Shown here: positions 12,191-23,300 of the stretch, piece by piece
Numbering within the stretch: position 1 is the first letter of the stretch
Layout of the letters: the number at the start of each line of letters is the position of its first letter
Assembly: GCA_002007465.1 (NCBI GenBank)
Contig: LNAC01000272.1
Location: forward strand, 769,553-833,552
Origin: Ailurus styani
Lineage: Eukaryota > Chordata > Mammalia > Carnivora > Ailuridae
Direction of reading: 5' to 3'
Length of the DNA stretch: 64,000 nucleotides
Translations under genes and position numbers: made by a program
The notes under the pieces: generated by a model
Seen by the model: the letters and a program-made list of their open reading frames with translations, nothing else
The model's database searches: none
Told to the model about the DNA's origin: nothing

Positions 12191-12791
12191 CTTGCCTGAG
12201 TCAGAGAGAAGAGGTCCAGGAGCATGGCCGCCCATCATCTCCCTAAGGGACCAGGGACCTGACCGCACCTGAGGGGCCATCCACACACAGACTCACGTTC
12301 CCTCAGGGGGAATCTGTTTCCTCCTGTTAGCTGTGCTTCCTCAGCTGGAATGAGTAGCAGCCCTTCATCATGATATTGGATATAATCAGACAGAACACAT
12401 TCTTGGGGCATAGGGAGGGTCTTTGCGGCCTGTCGGTGGTTTGAAATATCGGCACCTTGGCAATTCTGTTCTTAGTGACCCGTTGGGCCCCAGGGAGGAC
12501 CACCCGCCTAGGTGTCCGCACCTGACTCGGAATGTGGGTGACAGCAGACCTCTCAGTGTCTCACCCTGCCCGTGGGGTGGGGTTGCCCGGGTCCCCCCCC
12601 ACCCCTTTGGTAAAAGAGTCTAGGAAATCCTGTGATCGATGGACTCGGTCACACGTGGCCCTGTCCCTTGCTCCAGGCCTCCCGCAAGTTGTCCACCAGG
12701 TGGCCTCTATTTTGCCGTCCTCGGTTCAATGCGACAGACCTGTGGCTCCGCTTTGTCATTTTAAGGAATTACAAATGACAATGTTTTTAAG
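12191..12791. other. Intron 3 end: GC-rich, no repeat recognised
   Basis: About 600 bp of moderately CpG-containing sequence immediately upstream of exon 4. It ends in the exon 4 T-run and acceptor. Confidence 0.45.
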
Positions 12792-12935
12792 CATACAGAG
12801 CTAAGCTAGGAATGCTGAACACTGTGTCGAAGATTCGAGGGCAGGTGAAAACCACTGGCTACCCCCAGACGGAAGGCTTGCTGGGCGACTGTATGCTGAA
12901 GTACGGGAAGGAGCTGGGCGAAGGCTCCACGTTCG
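12792..12935 (+). CDS. SH3GL3: SH3GL3 coding exon 4 (helix-1 insert and helix 2 start)
   Basis: Residues about 63-110. The exon starts with CA, completing Ala, then YRAKLGMLNTVSKIRGQ, VKTTGYPQTEGLLGDCMLKY and GKELGEGSTF, and ends with the first base of Gly. It contains the endophilin-specific insert in BAR helix 1, which in family members inserts into the bilayer and supports curvature. The acceptor is gtttttaag|ca, with a T-run just upstream, and the donor is TTCG|GTGAGT at 12936. It is 144 nt, phase 1 to phase 1. Compared with recalled human A3 the only clear change is EGS for EDS near the end. Confidence 0.95.
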
Positions 12936-13297
12936 GTGAGTGTATGCACAGCGCCTGGGATCTTGTGGATGGAGGCCTCTAGAATGGAGAGATTTTTACT
13001 GTTTGTGTTGTGGCACTCGTACGTCTTCCTTTGTGACTTCCGGCTTTGTTTCTGTGTTCAGAAAAACTTCCACCACCTCTCCCCTCCCCCCCTGCATTGT
13101 GTAAGTGTTTATTTATACTTTTATTTTGAAACATGTTTCTTTTCTTACCTGTAAATTTCCAAGCTCCTGAGTTTAATGGGCAGATACTATAGAATAATTG
13201 GTTCTAATTTTGTTTCCTCGCAAATAAATAGCTAATTGTTTTAATACTTTATTGAAAAGTTCAACCTTTCTCATCTGATTTAAGACAAACTTTGTTA
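12936..13297. other. Intron 4 start: nothing recognised
   Basis: T-rich intronic sequence following the exon 4 donor; no exon or clear repeat seen. Confidence 0.5.
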
Positions 13298-13311
13298 CAG
13301 GCTAAATTTTT

Positions 13312-13582
13312 TTTTTAAGATTTTTTATTATTTACGTGACAGAGAGAGAGATCACAAGTAGGCAGAGAGGCAGGCAGAGAGAGAGGAGGAAGCAGGCTCC
13401 CCGCTGAGCAGGGAGCCCGACTCTGGCCTCGATCTCAGGATCCTGAGATCACAACCTGAGCCGAAAGCAGAGGCTTAACCCACTGAGCCACCCAGGTGCC
13501 CCANTGGCCTCGATCTCAGGACCCTGAGATCACAACCTGAGCCGAAAGCAGAGGCTTAACCCACTGAGCCACCCAGGTGCCC
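13312..13582 (-). repeat. Carnivore SINE, antisense, containing a gap-associated duplication
   Basis: Antisense SINE flanked by the 14-bp duplication caggctaaattttt (13298-13311 and 13583-13596). Its head segment is present twice: 13424-13503 and 13505-13584 are nearly identical 80-mers separated by one N at 13504. The real element is probably about 190 bp. Confidence 0.93.
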
Positions 13583-14033
13583 CAGGCTAAATTTTTATAT
13601 TCTAAGTTTGTTTCTGGCCTGCCTTGTTTTCTGGATCTGTACCCTATTTTGATCCAGTGTTGTATTTTAAATATTCTAACTTTAAAGTATATTTTAATGC
13701 ACCTAACTAAAATTTCCCCTTGTTATCTTATTGCAGACATTTCATGGATATACTCACCTTTTTTCTTCTTAGATGAAACCTAGAGTTGTTTTAAGTCTCC
13801 TTTACTAAAAACAAAAGCCTATTAAATTTTTATTGAGATTTCTTTAAATTAATACACTGGAGGTGAGTTGAATATAACTGATTTAGTCTTCTAGGAGAAT
13901 TTGTCACTTTTGCTATTCATGTAGTGATAAGAAGGCAGGCAATGGAAATTGAGAATTCAGATACTTGGTTATAGTAATTGATCTAAGAAATTGGGGGAAA
14001 AAATCTCCCAAAAACTTAAAAAAAAAAATCCCA

Positions 14034-14209
14034 GGGGCATCTGGGTGGCTCAGTCAGTTAAGTGTCTACCTTCGGCTCAGGTCATGATCTCAGGGTTCTG
14101 GGATTGAGCCCCGCAGTTGGGCTCCCTGCTCAGTGGGGAACCTGCTTCTCCCTCTCCCCCTATTCGTGCTCTCTCTCTGAAATTAACAAGTAAAATCTTT
14201 TTAAAAAAA
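14034..14209 (+). repeat. Older carnivore SINE
   Basis: Head ggggcatctgggtggctcag, 'ttaagtgtctaccttcggct' body, short tail. Flanked by aaaaaaatccca-like direct repeats. Confidence 0.9.
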
Positions 14210-15095
14210 TCCCAAATGCTAAAATATTCATGAGTCACAGGGGGTAACAATATCCTTCAGAGCAATAGAGCGTGAATTTTATTTTATTCCATGGGTGAAT
14301 GTGGACAAGATGGCCCATTCCTTATCCTGAAGGCAGACCCGTTGAGGGGACAGTGAGGGTGTCGGGGAGGCCCTCACAGCCAAGGCCAGTCCTGCAGGGT
14401 ACCTGCCACAGCAGGGGATTGGATGGGCAGACAATCTGATGCCTTCCCAGGTTCCTAGCAATGTAAGGGAGCTTGTGTTGTGGAGGAGACCCAGTGTCAG
14501 GGTGGTGTCAGGAACGGATAGATTACTTGCTGTTCTGAGGAAGAGACTGTACTGTTGGATGCTTTCCTTTCGGGGCCACAAGGTAGAACCTTCCTGAAGT
14601 GCAGAAGCTTCAGTGCATGGAGGCTGAGCCCCATGTCCTTGTGGAATCCGTAGCACTAAGCCTGAGCAAGGGGAAGGAACGTCAGGTCCATGGAGGTGAT
14701 GACCGATATTGAGAATTAATTTTTGGAGTCTCCAGAGAAACATTTGGAAATATTTCTGTCAAAGTCAAATTTGATATCCCAGGGCGGGGGGGCCAGAAAC
14801 AGTAGCTTCCATTTCTGATCATTTGGGAAACAGTGCCCAGGCTAGGAAGGGGCATCTCATCTTTATCTTGGAATGATTTAGACTCGGGAGAGTGAGTTAA
14901 GGACATTTAGGAGGACTGAAGCTACTAGTGGGTCAAAATGGAGTCCTGGCCAGCCATAGTTTAGAGTAAGAATTTCCACTTCTGTTTTGCCAGGTCCTAT
15001 ACCATGCACCATCTAGTTCATTAAAAAAAAAAAAAAAAAGAGGTGAGTCTTCATTGCTATGGCTGTATTGCAGGTTTATAAACTTTGCATGGCTG
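14210..15095. other. Intron 4 segment: nothing recognised
   Basis: No SINE, exon or LINE phrase identified. A 154-codon antisense open frame at 14279-14743 shows no domain, no conserved motif and no gene context; I treat it as chance. Confidence 0.45.
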
Positions 15096-15200
15096 GACTA
15101 GTAGGTGCAACAACTTGAAGGTCAGAATTTACTAGAAATGCAGATTCTTGGGCTGGCCCTTAAGATCTTTTTCTAGCCTAAGAGTTGAGAGACCCTAAGC
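15096..15200. repeat. hAT-Charlie fossil (MER5-like), partial
   Basis: Contains 'tactagaaatgcagattcttgggc' and 'aagagttgagagaccct', resembling part of a MER5-type element. Confidence 0.4.
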
Positions 15201-16515
15201 TCTGCATGTTTCCAAGGTTAATTTGGAAAGCTCCAATATAGGAAAAATAGTCTGGTCTGGTGCATCTTGTACCAGAAATGCCTTCAAGAGAAACTGCCAT
15301 CCTCATTCTGCTCAGCCACCAGGACTCCCACTTGCAAATTCCTGTGGATTAGGTGGCGGTGGGATACCAAGGCGTAATCCAGCAAAAGCTGCCGATCACT
15401 GCCCAAGCCCCAGCCTGGCTGGCCCAGGCCTCATTACAAGAGCAAACTGTGCCCATCCTGCTGAAAGGCTGTCTGTGCCATGTGACCCTGCCAGGCTTTC
15501 TTTGACATCAGAAGGGGTCAGGAGCCTTAGGACCATCTAAGGGATATGGGGAGGGACCTCAAGATCTAGTAGCTAGAAGCTGACAGGAGGTTTTGTTCAT
15601 TTCTTCCTATTGTAACCTTTATTGGTTGATACTTAGCCCTGATGAATGAATCCTTTTATGGTTTACAAAGAGGGATTTTGTTCTCAAACTTCTAAGGAAC
15701 CCTAGGTGCCAGTTCACTAAACTCGAGATTTCCCTGCTCTCTGAAAGTAGAGCATTCCTATGAGGCCTTTTGGAAACCAAAATGGTGTGAAGCAAAGAAG
15801 AAATTACTATTAATTTATGTAGGAAAATTTGGGGGTGTTACCAGACCCCCAAAATAACCTTTCTGAGGCTTTTCTACTACCTTAAGACACATCTTGCATG
15901 TCCAGGATAAATCAAGATAAAGCACAGATGCTCACAGACACAGCTCAGAGCCGTGGTGGCTGGATGCTGGGCTGGGGTGCTTACTGCTGTTCTCACGACT
16001 TGGGGTACACACTGCCCCTCTAGTAACTTGCTGCAAAACAAAGGCTGAATGTTATTCTCACTTTTTGTGCCTTTTTTTTTTTTTTTTTTTTCAAGGGCAA
16101 AAATCCTCTTTGGATTTTTTCAGTTAGCAAAAACAAGTACTTATGTAGGTCTTTTGTAAAGGTGATGGGGTTCAGCGTGAACTTCCAAAAAGCAGGGGAG
16201 GCCTGTATCAGAGGAGCTTTTTCGCCATCTAGTGGCCAGAATGGGAAATGCTTCGGTCTCTGAACCTGCCATCTTATTTTGTCATCGAGAGAGTACAGAA
16301 GATAGAGAGGAAAATACAGGCCATAAGGAGACTTTCTTTCTCTCTTCCTTCTTCTTCTTTCCTTTTTTTTTTTCTGAGTCAGGATGCAGCAGTCGCAGGG
16401 GGAGGACCTTTTTGCCCTGTAATCCACAAACTTTTGGGAAGGAATTAAGTAAATACCACCATTATCCTCGAGTACTCTGCTAAAGAATCTTTTTTGTTTG
16501 CAATTTCTATTCAAG
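15201..16515. other. Intron 4 end: no gene
   Basis: Intronic sequence up to the exon 5 acceptor. It includes a T-run at about 16071-16092 and a pyrimidine-rich stretch near 16327-16374. Long open frames here come from these low-complexity tracts. Confidence 0.5.
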
Positions 16516-16649
16516 GCAATGCACTGATAGAAGTTGGGGAATCCATGAAGCTAATGGCAGAGGTGAAAGACTCTCTTGATATTAACGTAAAGCAAACTTT
16601 TATTGACCCCCTTCAGTTACTGCAAGACAAAGACCTGAAAGAGATTGGG
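16516..16649 (+). CDS. SH3GL3: SH3GL3 coding exon 5 (BAR helix 2)
   Basis: Residues about 111-155: G(completed) [44 protein letters not shown]. This is the second long helix of the BAR coiled coil. The motif KDSLDI-VKQ-FIDPLQ is strongly conserved in endophilin A. The acceptor is tctattcaag|GC and the donor is GGG|GTAAGT at 16650. The 134 nt take phase 1 to phase 0. Sense codons continue past the donor for about 40 bases, so the open frame is slightly longer than the exon. Confidence 0.95.
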
Positions 16650-19522
16650 GTAAGTGTTCCAGCCTATAAATCTACCTGTTGCTCCTTAAAATGATGTCTA
16701 TATTTAAAATCACTAGAATGCCTCTGTAGGTATTCAGTGAGAGCATAATCTTACTGTCGGTGCTAGAAGAATAATCCATATTGACCTGGCTCGTTGGGAA
16801 AGAGACCCAGAACCTCTTAGCCCTTTCTTCTGCATCTTAATGAAGCCAGCTAGACACCAAGACGAAGTGCATAACAAAATGACTCCATAACTTCATAGTA
16901 GAATTTTTATAATCAAGTTCATACCGTATTAGATCCTGTCTTTTGATACTTTGCACCAGACCCATAGTTATTATTTTTCACTGCTTCTCAAGGAAATCAG
17001 TATCTGGGAATTGACATCTTATATTTGGAAAACTGTTAGAAATGACCTACCTTCCAGAGCACCCGTGGGAGCTCTGAGGGACCTGCCAGTGATCGCGTGC
17101 CGCTTGCTTGGTGGTGTTTTTGTATCTGTGCAAAAACAGCCTTGAGATTTCTACCCTTCTGGGACTTCTGCTCTGGTGGGGTAGCCTGTGCTGACTTCTG
17201 GCACCCTCTTAGGGAGCTGCCCCGAGGACCTGCCTCCAAGCGCCTTCAAGAGTGATCTCAATGCAAGTGCCGGGCAGCTTGGAAGTTATTTGAACCTTGG
17301 GCATGTCTCCTTTCCTTGGGAGGATCCCTGGACCAGCAGCCTCAGCATCACATGTGACAAAGGCAAATGCTTGAGCCCTATTCCAGATTTCCCGAACGGA
17401 AAGTCCTAGATGCCTGTATGGGCATTAGAATCTGCATGGAAACCAGAGGGTGTGGAGGAGACTTCAGGGAGGTTGAATGAAAAACAAAAGCAACCGTTCA
17501 GGGGCTCCTGAACGTTCAGCAACCCTGACCCCCAGTGTCCCTCTAACCCCTCACTTGCCTGGTCCTCTTTCCCATCCGTGTCAGGGAAACAATGTCCCTC
17601 CTGCCCTCTGAACCCAGGGCTCCACTGGGCCCTGGAGTCCATGGCCATGTTCATTGTCCTCTCTCCTGAATCTCCATTCTTCCCCTTTCTATCTCTTGGC
17701 TTCTTGCTTTAACATCTGGACCCATCAGCCCAGAGGCCCTTGACTCCCAGCTTGGGCCTTGCCCCGCCCAGTGCACTCTCTCCATCACACCTAGGGCAGC
17801 CTTAGATGAGACTGTCCGTGGCTGCCCACTAGTGGTGGACGACAGACCCACCACCTTAGCCCTGATTCTCTGTTAGCCTCTCCTCCCTCTGGGGCCTGCT
17901 CCTGGCCCCTGCCCAGCGCTGCCACCCAGCTTCTCTGCCGTGTTTTGCTGTGGGCGGTGCCTCTGATCCTTGTCTTTCTCTCTTTCGCCGCCCCTCTTGG
18001 CGTCGTGCTCACCTCTCAGATCTCAGATGCTCTTTGTTTTGGGAAGCCTTCATTCTCTCCTGGCTGGAGCCTTGGCTCCCCTGTGCCTTGAGCCTCCCTG
18101 CTTCTCCTCTCCTGTTGTTGGGCACCAAGTTCCTCGGTGAGGAGTCCCGCTTTGTTCGCTTCTGGGACCATGAGGCCCAGGATGGGGTTTGCGCTCACAA
18201 ACTATTAAAGAACACAGGGCTCTAGAGAAGAAGGGCCATTCTGGGGACGTGGGGATTCCAAAACATCCTCCCCAAATGCAGAACCTTAAAACCAGAGACC
18301 CCCTTGGCTGAAATATATAATACGCTATTTTTTCTTGTGCTGCTGTCCTTGAAGAAAACCAAAAGTCCTCTGGGGATCACAGCTCTGCCCCTGGAGTGGC
18401 TTCAGAGCTGGCTGTGGACACAAGCGTGGACCAGAGAGACGTGCAGAACACGCCTGTCCTTCGGTGTCTGCGTTCCCCGTGCAACAAAATAATATCCTGA
18501 GGGGTGTCTCATTCCTCAGCTACTGTTTGATGCAGAAACACTGTCAGGCTGCACTGAAGTCAGAGGACAATCAGGAGTTCAGAGTATACCGCACAGAAGT
18601 CGTTCACAGTCTCCACTATGCTGTCTGTGTCTCAGATGCCGGCAGGGGAGAACCTGCTCATGTAAGACCGGCTGACTCAGACCCATAAGGGTTTTGTGGA
18701 TTCCAAACATTTCTTGGCCCTTAAGCAGCCAGGCTGGCCATCCCCGTTCCCACTTTATAGCCACACCGGAGGCCCAGAGGGAATACCAGGTTTGCCCCGA
18801 GTCTCAGAACATACTGGAAAGATGCTTCTGGCTTTCCCTGCATATGCTCTTTTCGCCTGTTCATTATGGAAGCGGAACCAGGGCTTTTCACTCAAATGCA
18901 TAGTAACGTTACCTGCGTACTTCGGCGGGATGGTCTGTTTTTTGTGGATACATCCCATAGCAAACACCTGTTTTCTGAGGATTAGCAGTGTGAAGTCTTC
19001 CTGGCCTCTCCCTTGCCCCGTACAGCTGAGCTGTCTACGGTATTTCTGACATGGGATCCCTCTGCTTGCACACAGACTGCGATGGGGCATTTCCTATCAC
19101 ACGAGGCAGCCCATTCCGTGAATGGACAGGTCGAATATTTATAATTGTTAACATTTTGTTAAAGAGAGCCTGTTTTTTTAAAAAAGAAATCTCACCTTTC
19201 AGAGGTTGTCAGTGTTTGTCCTCTGTGTGTACGTATTCATTGATGGCATTTATTGAACGTGTTCTGTAATTGTTTGGGAAATTTGTGGAATACACAGAAG
19301 TATTCTAGGGGCCACTAGAAATTTCTGCTTTTATAACCTACCTCTTAGGACTTGTCAGTAATGACAAAGGACATATACTTATTTTTTGGTATAGTTATTT
19401 TAGTTGGAAATTATCTGGACATTGATAGAGCTTAAGTGACAGATCCTATAAAGAATTATGGAAAATGGAATCTGAGTGCTGATACTGTATCCTTATGTTA
19501 CATGTAGACACTCATTCACTCT
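16650..19522. other. Intron 5, first part: no gene
   Basis: About 2.9 kb with no SINE. The segment 17410-18160 is C/T-rich and may contain a diverged L2, but I cannot place its limits. No exon with family similarity seen. Confidence 0.45.
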
Positions 19523-19796
19523 GCCATCCATCCATCCACCCACCCACACGTCTACCGATCCGCCTACCCATCCATTCAACCATTCATCCACCCATCTTCC
19601 ATCCACCCATCTGCCCACCCACCCACCTATCCATCCATCCAACCTTCCGCCCACCTACGCATCTGCCCACCCAACCACCCACCTACACCCACCCATCTTC
19701 CATCCGTCCATCTGCCCACCCACCCATCCATCCAACCATCTGCTCACCCAACCATCCATCCAACCATCTGCTCACCCAACCATCCATCCACCCACA
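19523..19796. repeat. CCAT/CCAC tandem repeat tract (minisatellite-like)
   Basis: Imperfect CCAT and CCAC tetranucleotides for about 270 bp. A higher-order 28-bp unit appears at the end: 19725-19752 and 19753-19780 match. Open frames here are repeat artefacts. Confidence 0.93.
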
Positions 19797-19839
19797 AATG
19801 TTTCTTGAGAATCTGCAGTTAAAGATGGCTTCTAGTGGA

Positions 19840-20037
19840 GTGTCTGGGTGACTCAGTGGGTTAAGCCTCTGCCTTCGGCTCAGGTCATGATCTCAGGATC
19901 CTGGGATCGAGCCCCGCATCAGGCTCTCTGCTCAGCAGGGAGCCTGCTTCCCCTTCTCCCTCTGCCTGCCTCTCTGCCTACTTGTGATCTCTCTCTCTGT
20001 CAAATACATAAATAAAATCTTAAAAAAAAAAAAAAAA
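19840..20037 (+). repeat. Carnivore SINE with 17-bp target-site duplication
   Basis: Full-length young SINE with an A-run tail. The 17-bp sequence agatggcttctagtgga flanks it exactly at 19823-19839 and 20038-20054. It lies 168 bp upstream of exon 6. Confidence 0.97.
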
Positions 20038-20205
20038 AGATGGCTTCTAGTGGATGTTGGCCACACACAGCCATGTAAGATGTGTCCCTGCCCCTAGAAT
20101 GTAGGCAGACAAAAAGTAATGGCTACGTTCATGGAAATAGCAAAGGTTTCTTTGACCCCTGTTTTGAGTGTACAGTTCTCTGAAAGGCTCTTTTGTCTTG
20201 TTCAG

Positions 20206-20364
20206 CACCACCTGAAAAAGCTGGAAGGCCGCCGCCTGGATTATGATTATAAGAAGAAGCGAGTAGGTAAGATACCAGATGAAGAAGTCAGACAAGCGGT
20301 AGAAAAATTTGAAGAGTCAAAGGAGTTGGCTGAAAGAAGCATGTTTAATTTTTTAGAAAATGAT
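20206..20364 (+). CDS. SH3GL3: SH3GL3 coding exon 6 (BAR helices 2-3)
   Basis: Residues about 156-208, starting [19 protein letters not shown], then [34 protein letters not shown]. The basic [19 protein letters not shown] block belongs to the positively charged concave membrane face of the BAR dimer, as known for this family. The acceptor is ttgttcag|CAC and the donor is GAT|GTAAGT at 20365. It is 159 nt and in phase 0 at both ends. It lies about 150 bp downstream of a carnivore SINE (ends near 20037) and about 400 bp downstream of a CCAT/CCAC repeat tract. Confidence 0.95.
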
Positions 20365-23300
20365 GTAAGTATTTAAACCAAACAGGAGACTTTAATGTGA
20401 TTAAAAACATTGACTATATGACTAGGACCAACATGTGGAAAAGCTCTGGAGCCTTAGTTTACAAAAACTTCTGGAATTTTCCATAGCCATTATCTCCTGC
20501 CTCAGAAATAGCTTCAGAAATTTGGCGAGTCCCTACTCCAACCTCAGATCTTGAGAGGTCTTGTTCATCCCAGGATTGCTCCTGAGGTGTGCTCCAGGTG
20601 GCCCTGGGGAGTGAGGGATGTTTCGGGAGTTAGATAGCAGACCATCCCTTGTATTTGAGGTCATAGCGTGGTGGGTTTGCAGGAGAATAGAAGGCCAGTA
20701 TTGTGTGATAACTTGCAGTTTTGCCAAGACTGAGAGAAGCACTCTGTGAGGCAGTTGTTTGAGGAGGAACAGCTCCCTGGTGCCCTGTCATCGTGAACGT
20801 TCAGGATATCAAAGTGTGACCTCCATTCAGCTGTACCTGAGTGGTAGTGCTTGTGAGCTTGGGGATCGTGAAGGCCTTGACACAGATCCCTCAGAAATGC
20901 AAAATGTCCTATCATACTGTGATTCCCGCCAGCCTTTATTCTATGTGTCCAAGGGTAGCCAGATTCAACATGCCTAAGAGGCATGGTCAACCCCATGATC
21001 ATGGGCGTCATGAAGGCTGAAGGCTTCCCTCCTTCACCTCAGTGATGAGGACTTTGGCATTTGTTGGTGCCTGATGGGACAAGCCTTCTGCCACCGGCTT
21101 ATCTCTGGCATCCCTCTCCTAAACTTGGCCTTGGCAATGCCCAGTGCCTTTTTGGCCCAGCCTTAGCTGTGGACCTCGCTTGTTGAACTTTCAGACCTGT
21201 GGAGACAAGTCAGAGGATTTATTTATCTGCAAAAGCATGTTCTACTTGCGATAGTTCATGAAAAGGTGTATCAAGGTCTCGCATTTTTGAGTCCAATCAA
21301 ACGAAGTGTACTGAGCAGCTTTTATTTGCTGCTGTGATGTGCAGGCGAATTACGTTCAGTCTGACAAGATGTTGATTCTGGAGAAAACGATTTGAAAAAT
21401 CCCCACATCCACAAAACCTACGTGCTGAAAAGTAGTCTCTACTATGCTTCTCCTTTTAATAAATTTATCAGGTTTTTTACATCTTGTGGGAAATGGGAAG
21501 AGGTAGGACCACTGACTCTGTTTTTCCTGCTTGTTTCTTTCCCCTTAAAAATACCAGTTCTCTCTTGAAATTGTCCCAAAGCCACTGGCAATTTTGGTTT
21601 TGTTTCGTCTCAGATTGTCATATTTGATTTTTCGAAGTGTTCAGTGTGTGGTTTTGGAGCGTGACATATCAGACACGTCTGATCCTTACCAGGCCATGGC
21701 AAAGGTTGTACTTCTGGTCCCGGGCCTGTTAGTGGCGGATTTAAACTCTGAGGTTGAATCTCGTGTGTCAGACAGGCTGCTGGCCCCGCGTGCTTCTTCA
21801 TTCACAAAGTGCAATGATGATGGACTTTTGCCAAGTCCTCCATTTGGGGCCTGCTTCGGTTTCTCTGCCTCTGCCAGTTCCCCCGACACCTCTTTTCTCT
21901 TCAAGGTCAAGTGAAAGTCAGGAGTGATCCCTTCCGCACGGAAACTCAGTCACTGGTCCCTTCACTGATGGTGACCATGTTTGCGAATGAGTGGCCTACC
22001 TCCCAGCCCCGGCAGCAGTTAAGAGCTGGGTCTTAACTCCAGTCCCACAGCGGGACCGCCGTGTGTCCCCTGAGGCTCCCTGGGGTGGAGGGCACCCCCG
22101 TTCACCTCTGGGGATCCTAGGCTGCTCCCTCAGTTCCAGGCGGGGTCCATGCCTCCCCCGACAGGCAGTGCTGGCTCATTTCAGGGATGGCCTTGTTGCC
22201 TCTGCCCTGTCCTTCCACCAAAGCCCCTGGAAACCAGCCATGCAGGTGGGGGGAGACTGGAATCCCAAGACGGCGAAGGACTTTCGAGCTGCCTTGGAAC
22301 TTGGCTCCCTCCCTTTCTGTGCCCTCGGCTCCATGTGCCATCTTTAGCTGCCGAACTCAGCCGGGTGCCCCTGCTGGCTGATTCTTGAACGCATGGCCAG
22401 AGCGGTGCTGGAGAGGTTGGTGGTGATGACAACGATGATGGTGACAGTGACAAGGGGCCATCTGCTGAGTGACTCATAGTGGAGCCTGAAGGGGTGCGGG
22501 GGGTGGCACCGCTGGTGTGGCACCTGCTTCCACCATTTCCCCTTCGCGGGCTTATAGTAGAGGACTATAGTGGCCAACACTCACAAGGCTGCCTTCCTCC
22601 CGTTCCTGGGGCAACAGCAGTCAGACCCAGAAGGGCGCTGTCTTGACCTTTCCCATGTTGGCATGTCTGGGCCATACCCAGGTGGTCTGGCAGTCCTGTG
22701 GATGAGGCGTGGTCTAGAAATTCCAGTTCAGCCCTCGGACCCAACAGGCGGATGGGGTGGTGGTGGGTATTTGGGGTTCAACAGCAGGTGACTCAGGGGG
22801 AAGACAAAGAACCAGTGCGTGGGGGGAAGAGGCATTCACGGGGCTCTCAGCCCTGCCCTTGCCCTTCACTGTACCCAGGCCAGCCCCAGGGGCTCTGCAG
22901 CCCACCGAACCCTGACTTCCTGTTCTCTCTGGGTCACCAACTCCTGCCCAGCTTTTGCCACTCGGCCCCTTCTTGCTGTGCCTGCTGCCATTCTTGGTGA
23001 GGAGGCCCTGGTGGAGGAGCGATCCTTCAGGATGGTGGGTGTTCCTCCAGGAGCCGATCCTGCCACTGAAGGTGGCTGGGGTCTAAATTCCCAGGTGACC
23101 ACGGTGGGTCTGCAGGCCCCGGCTTGTCCAGGGCCTTGGACGGCACTTCTGCCTGGTCTGGCACCTGCTGCGGCCCCGGTGCCTGCCTGCTCCTCGGGGG
23201 CTTCCTCCAGACACAGGTGGGAGACCCTGGTACCATCGCGAGCTAGAGGTTTGGGGGCATCAGTCAGAGCTGGTCGCCCCTCTGAGTTCTAATTGAGGAA

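Noticed and set aside
19476..19851. Two overlapping frames of 110 and 118 codons rich in His, Pro, Ser and Thr
   Set aside because: They are translations of the CCAT/CCAC tandem repeat.
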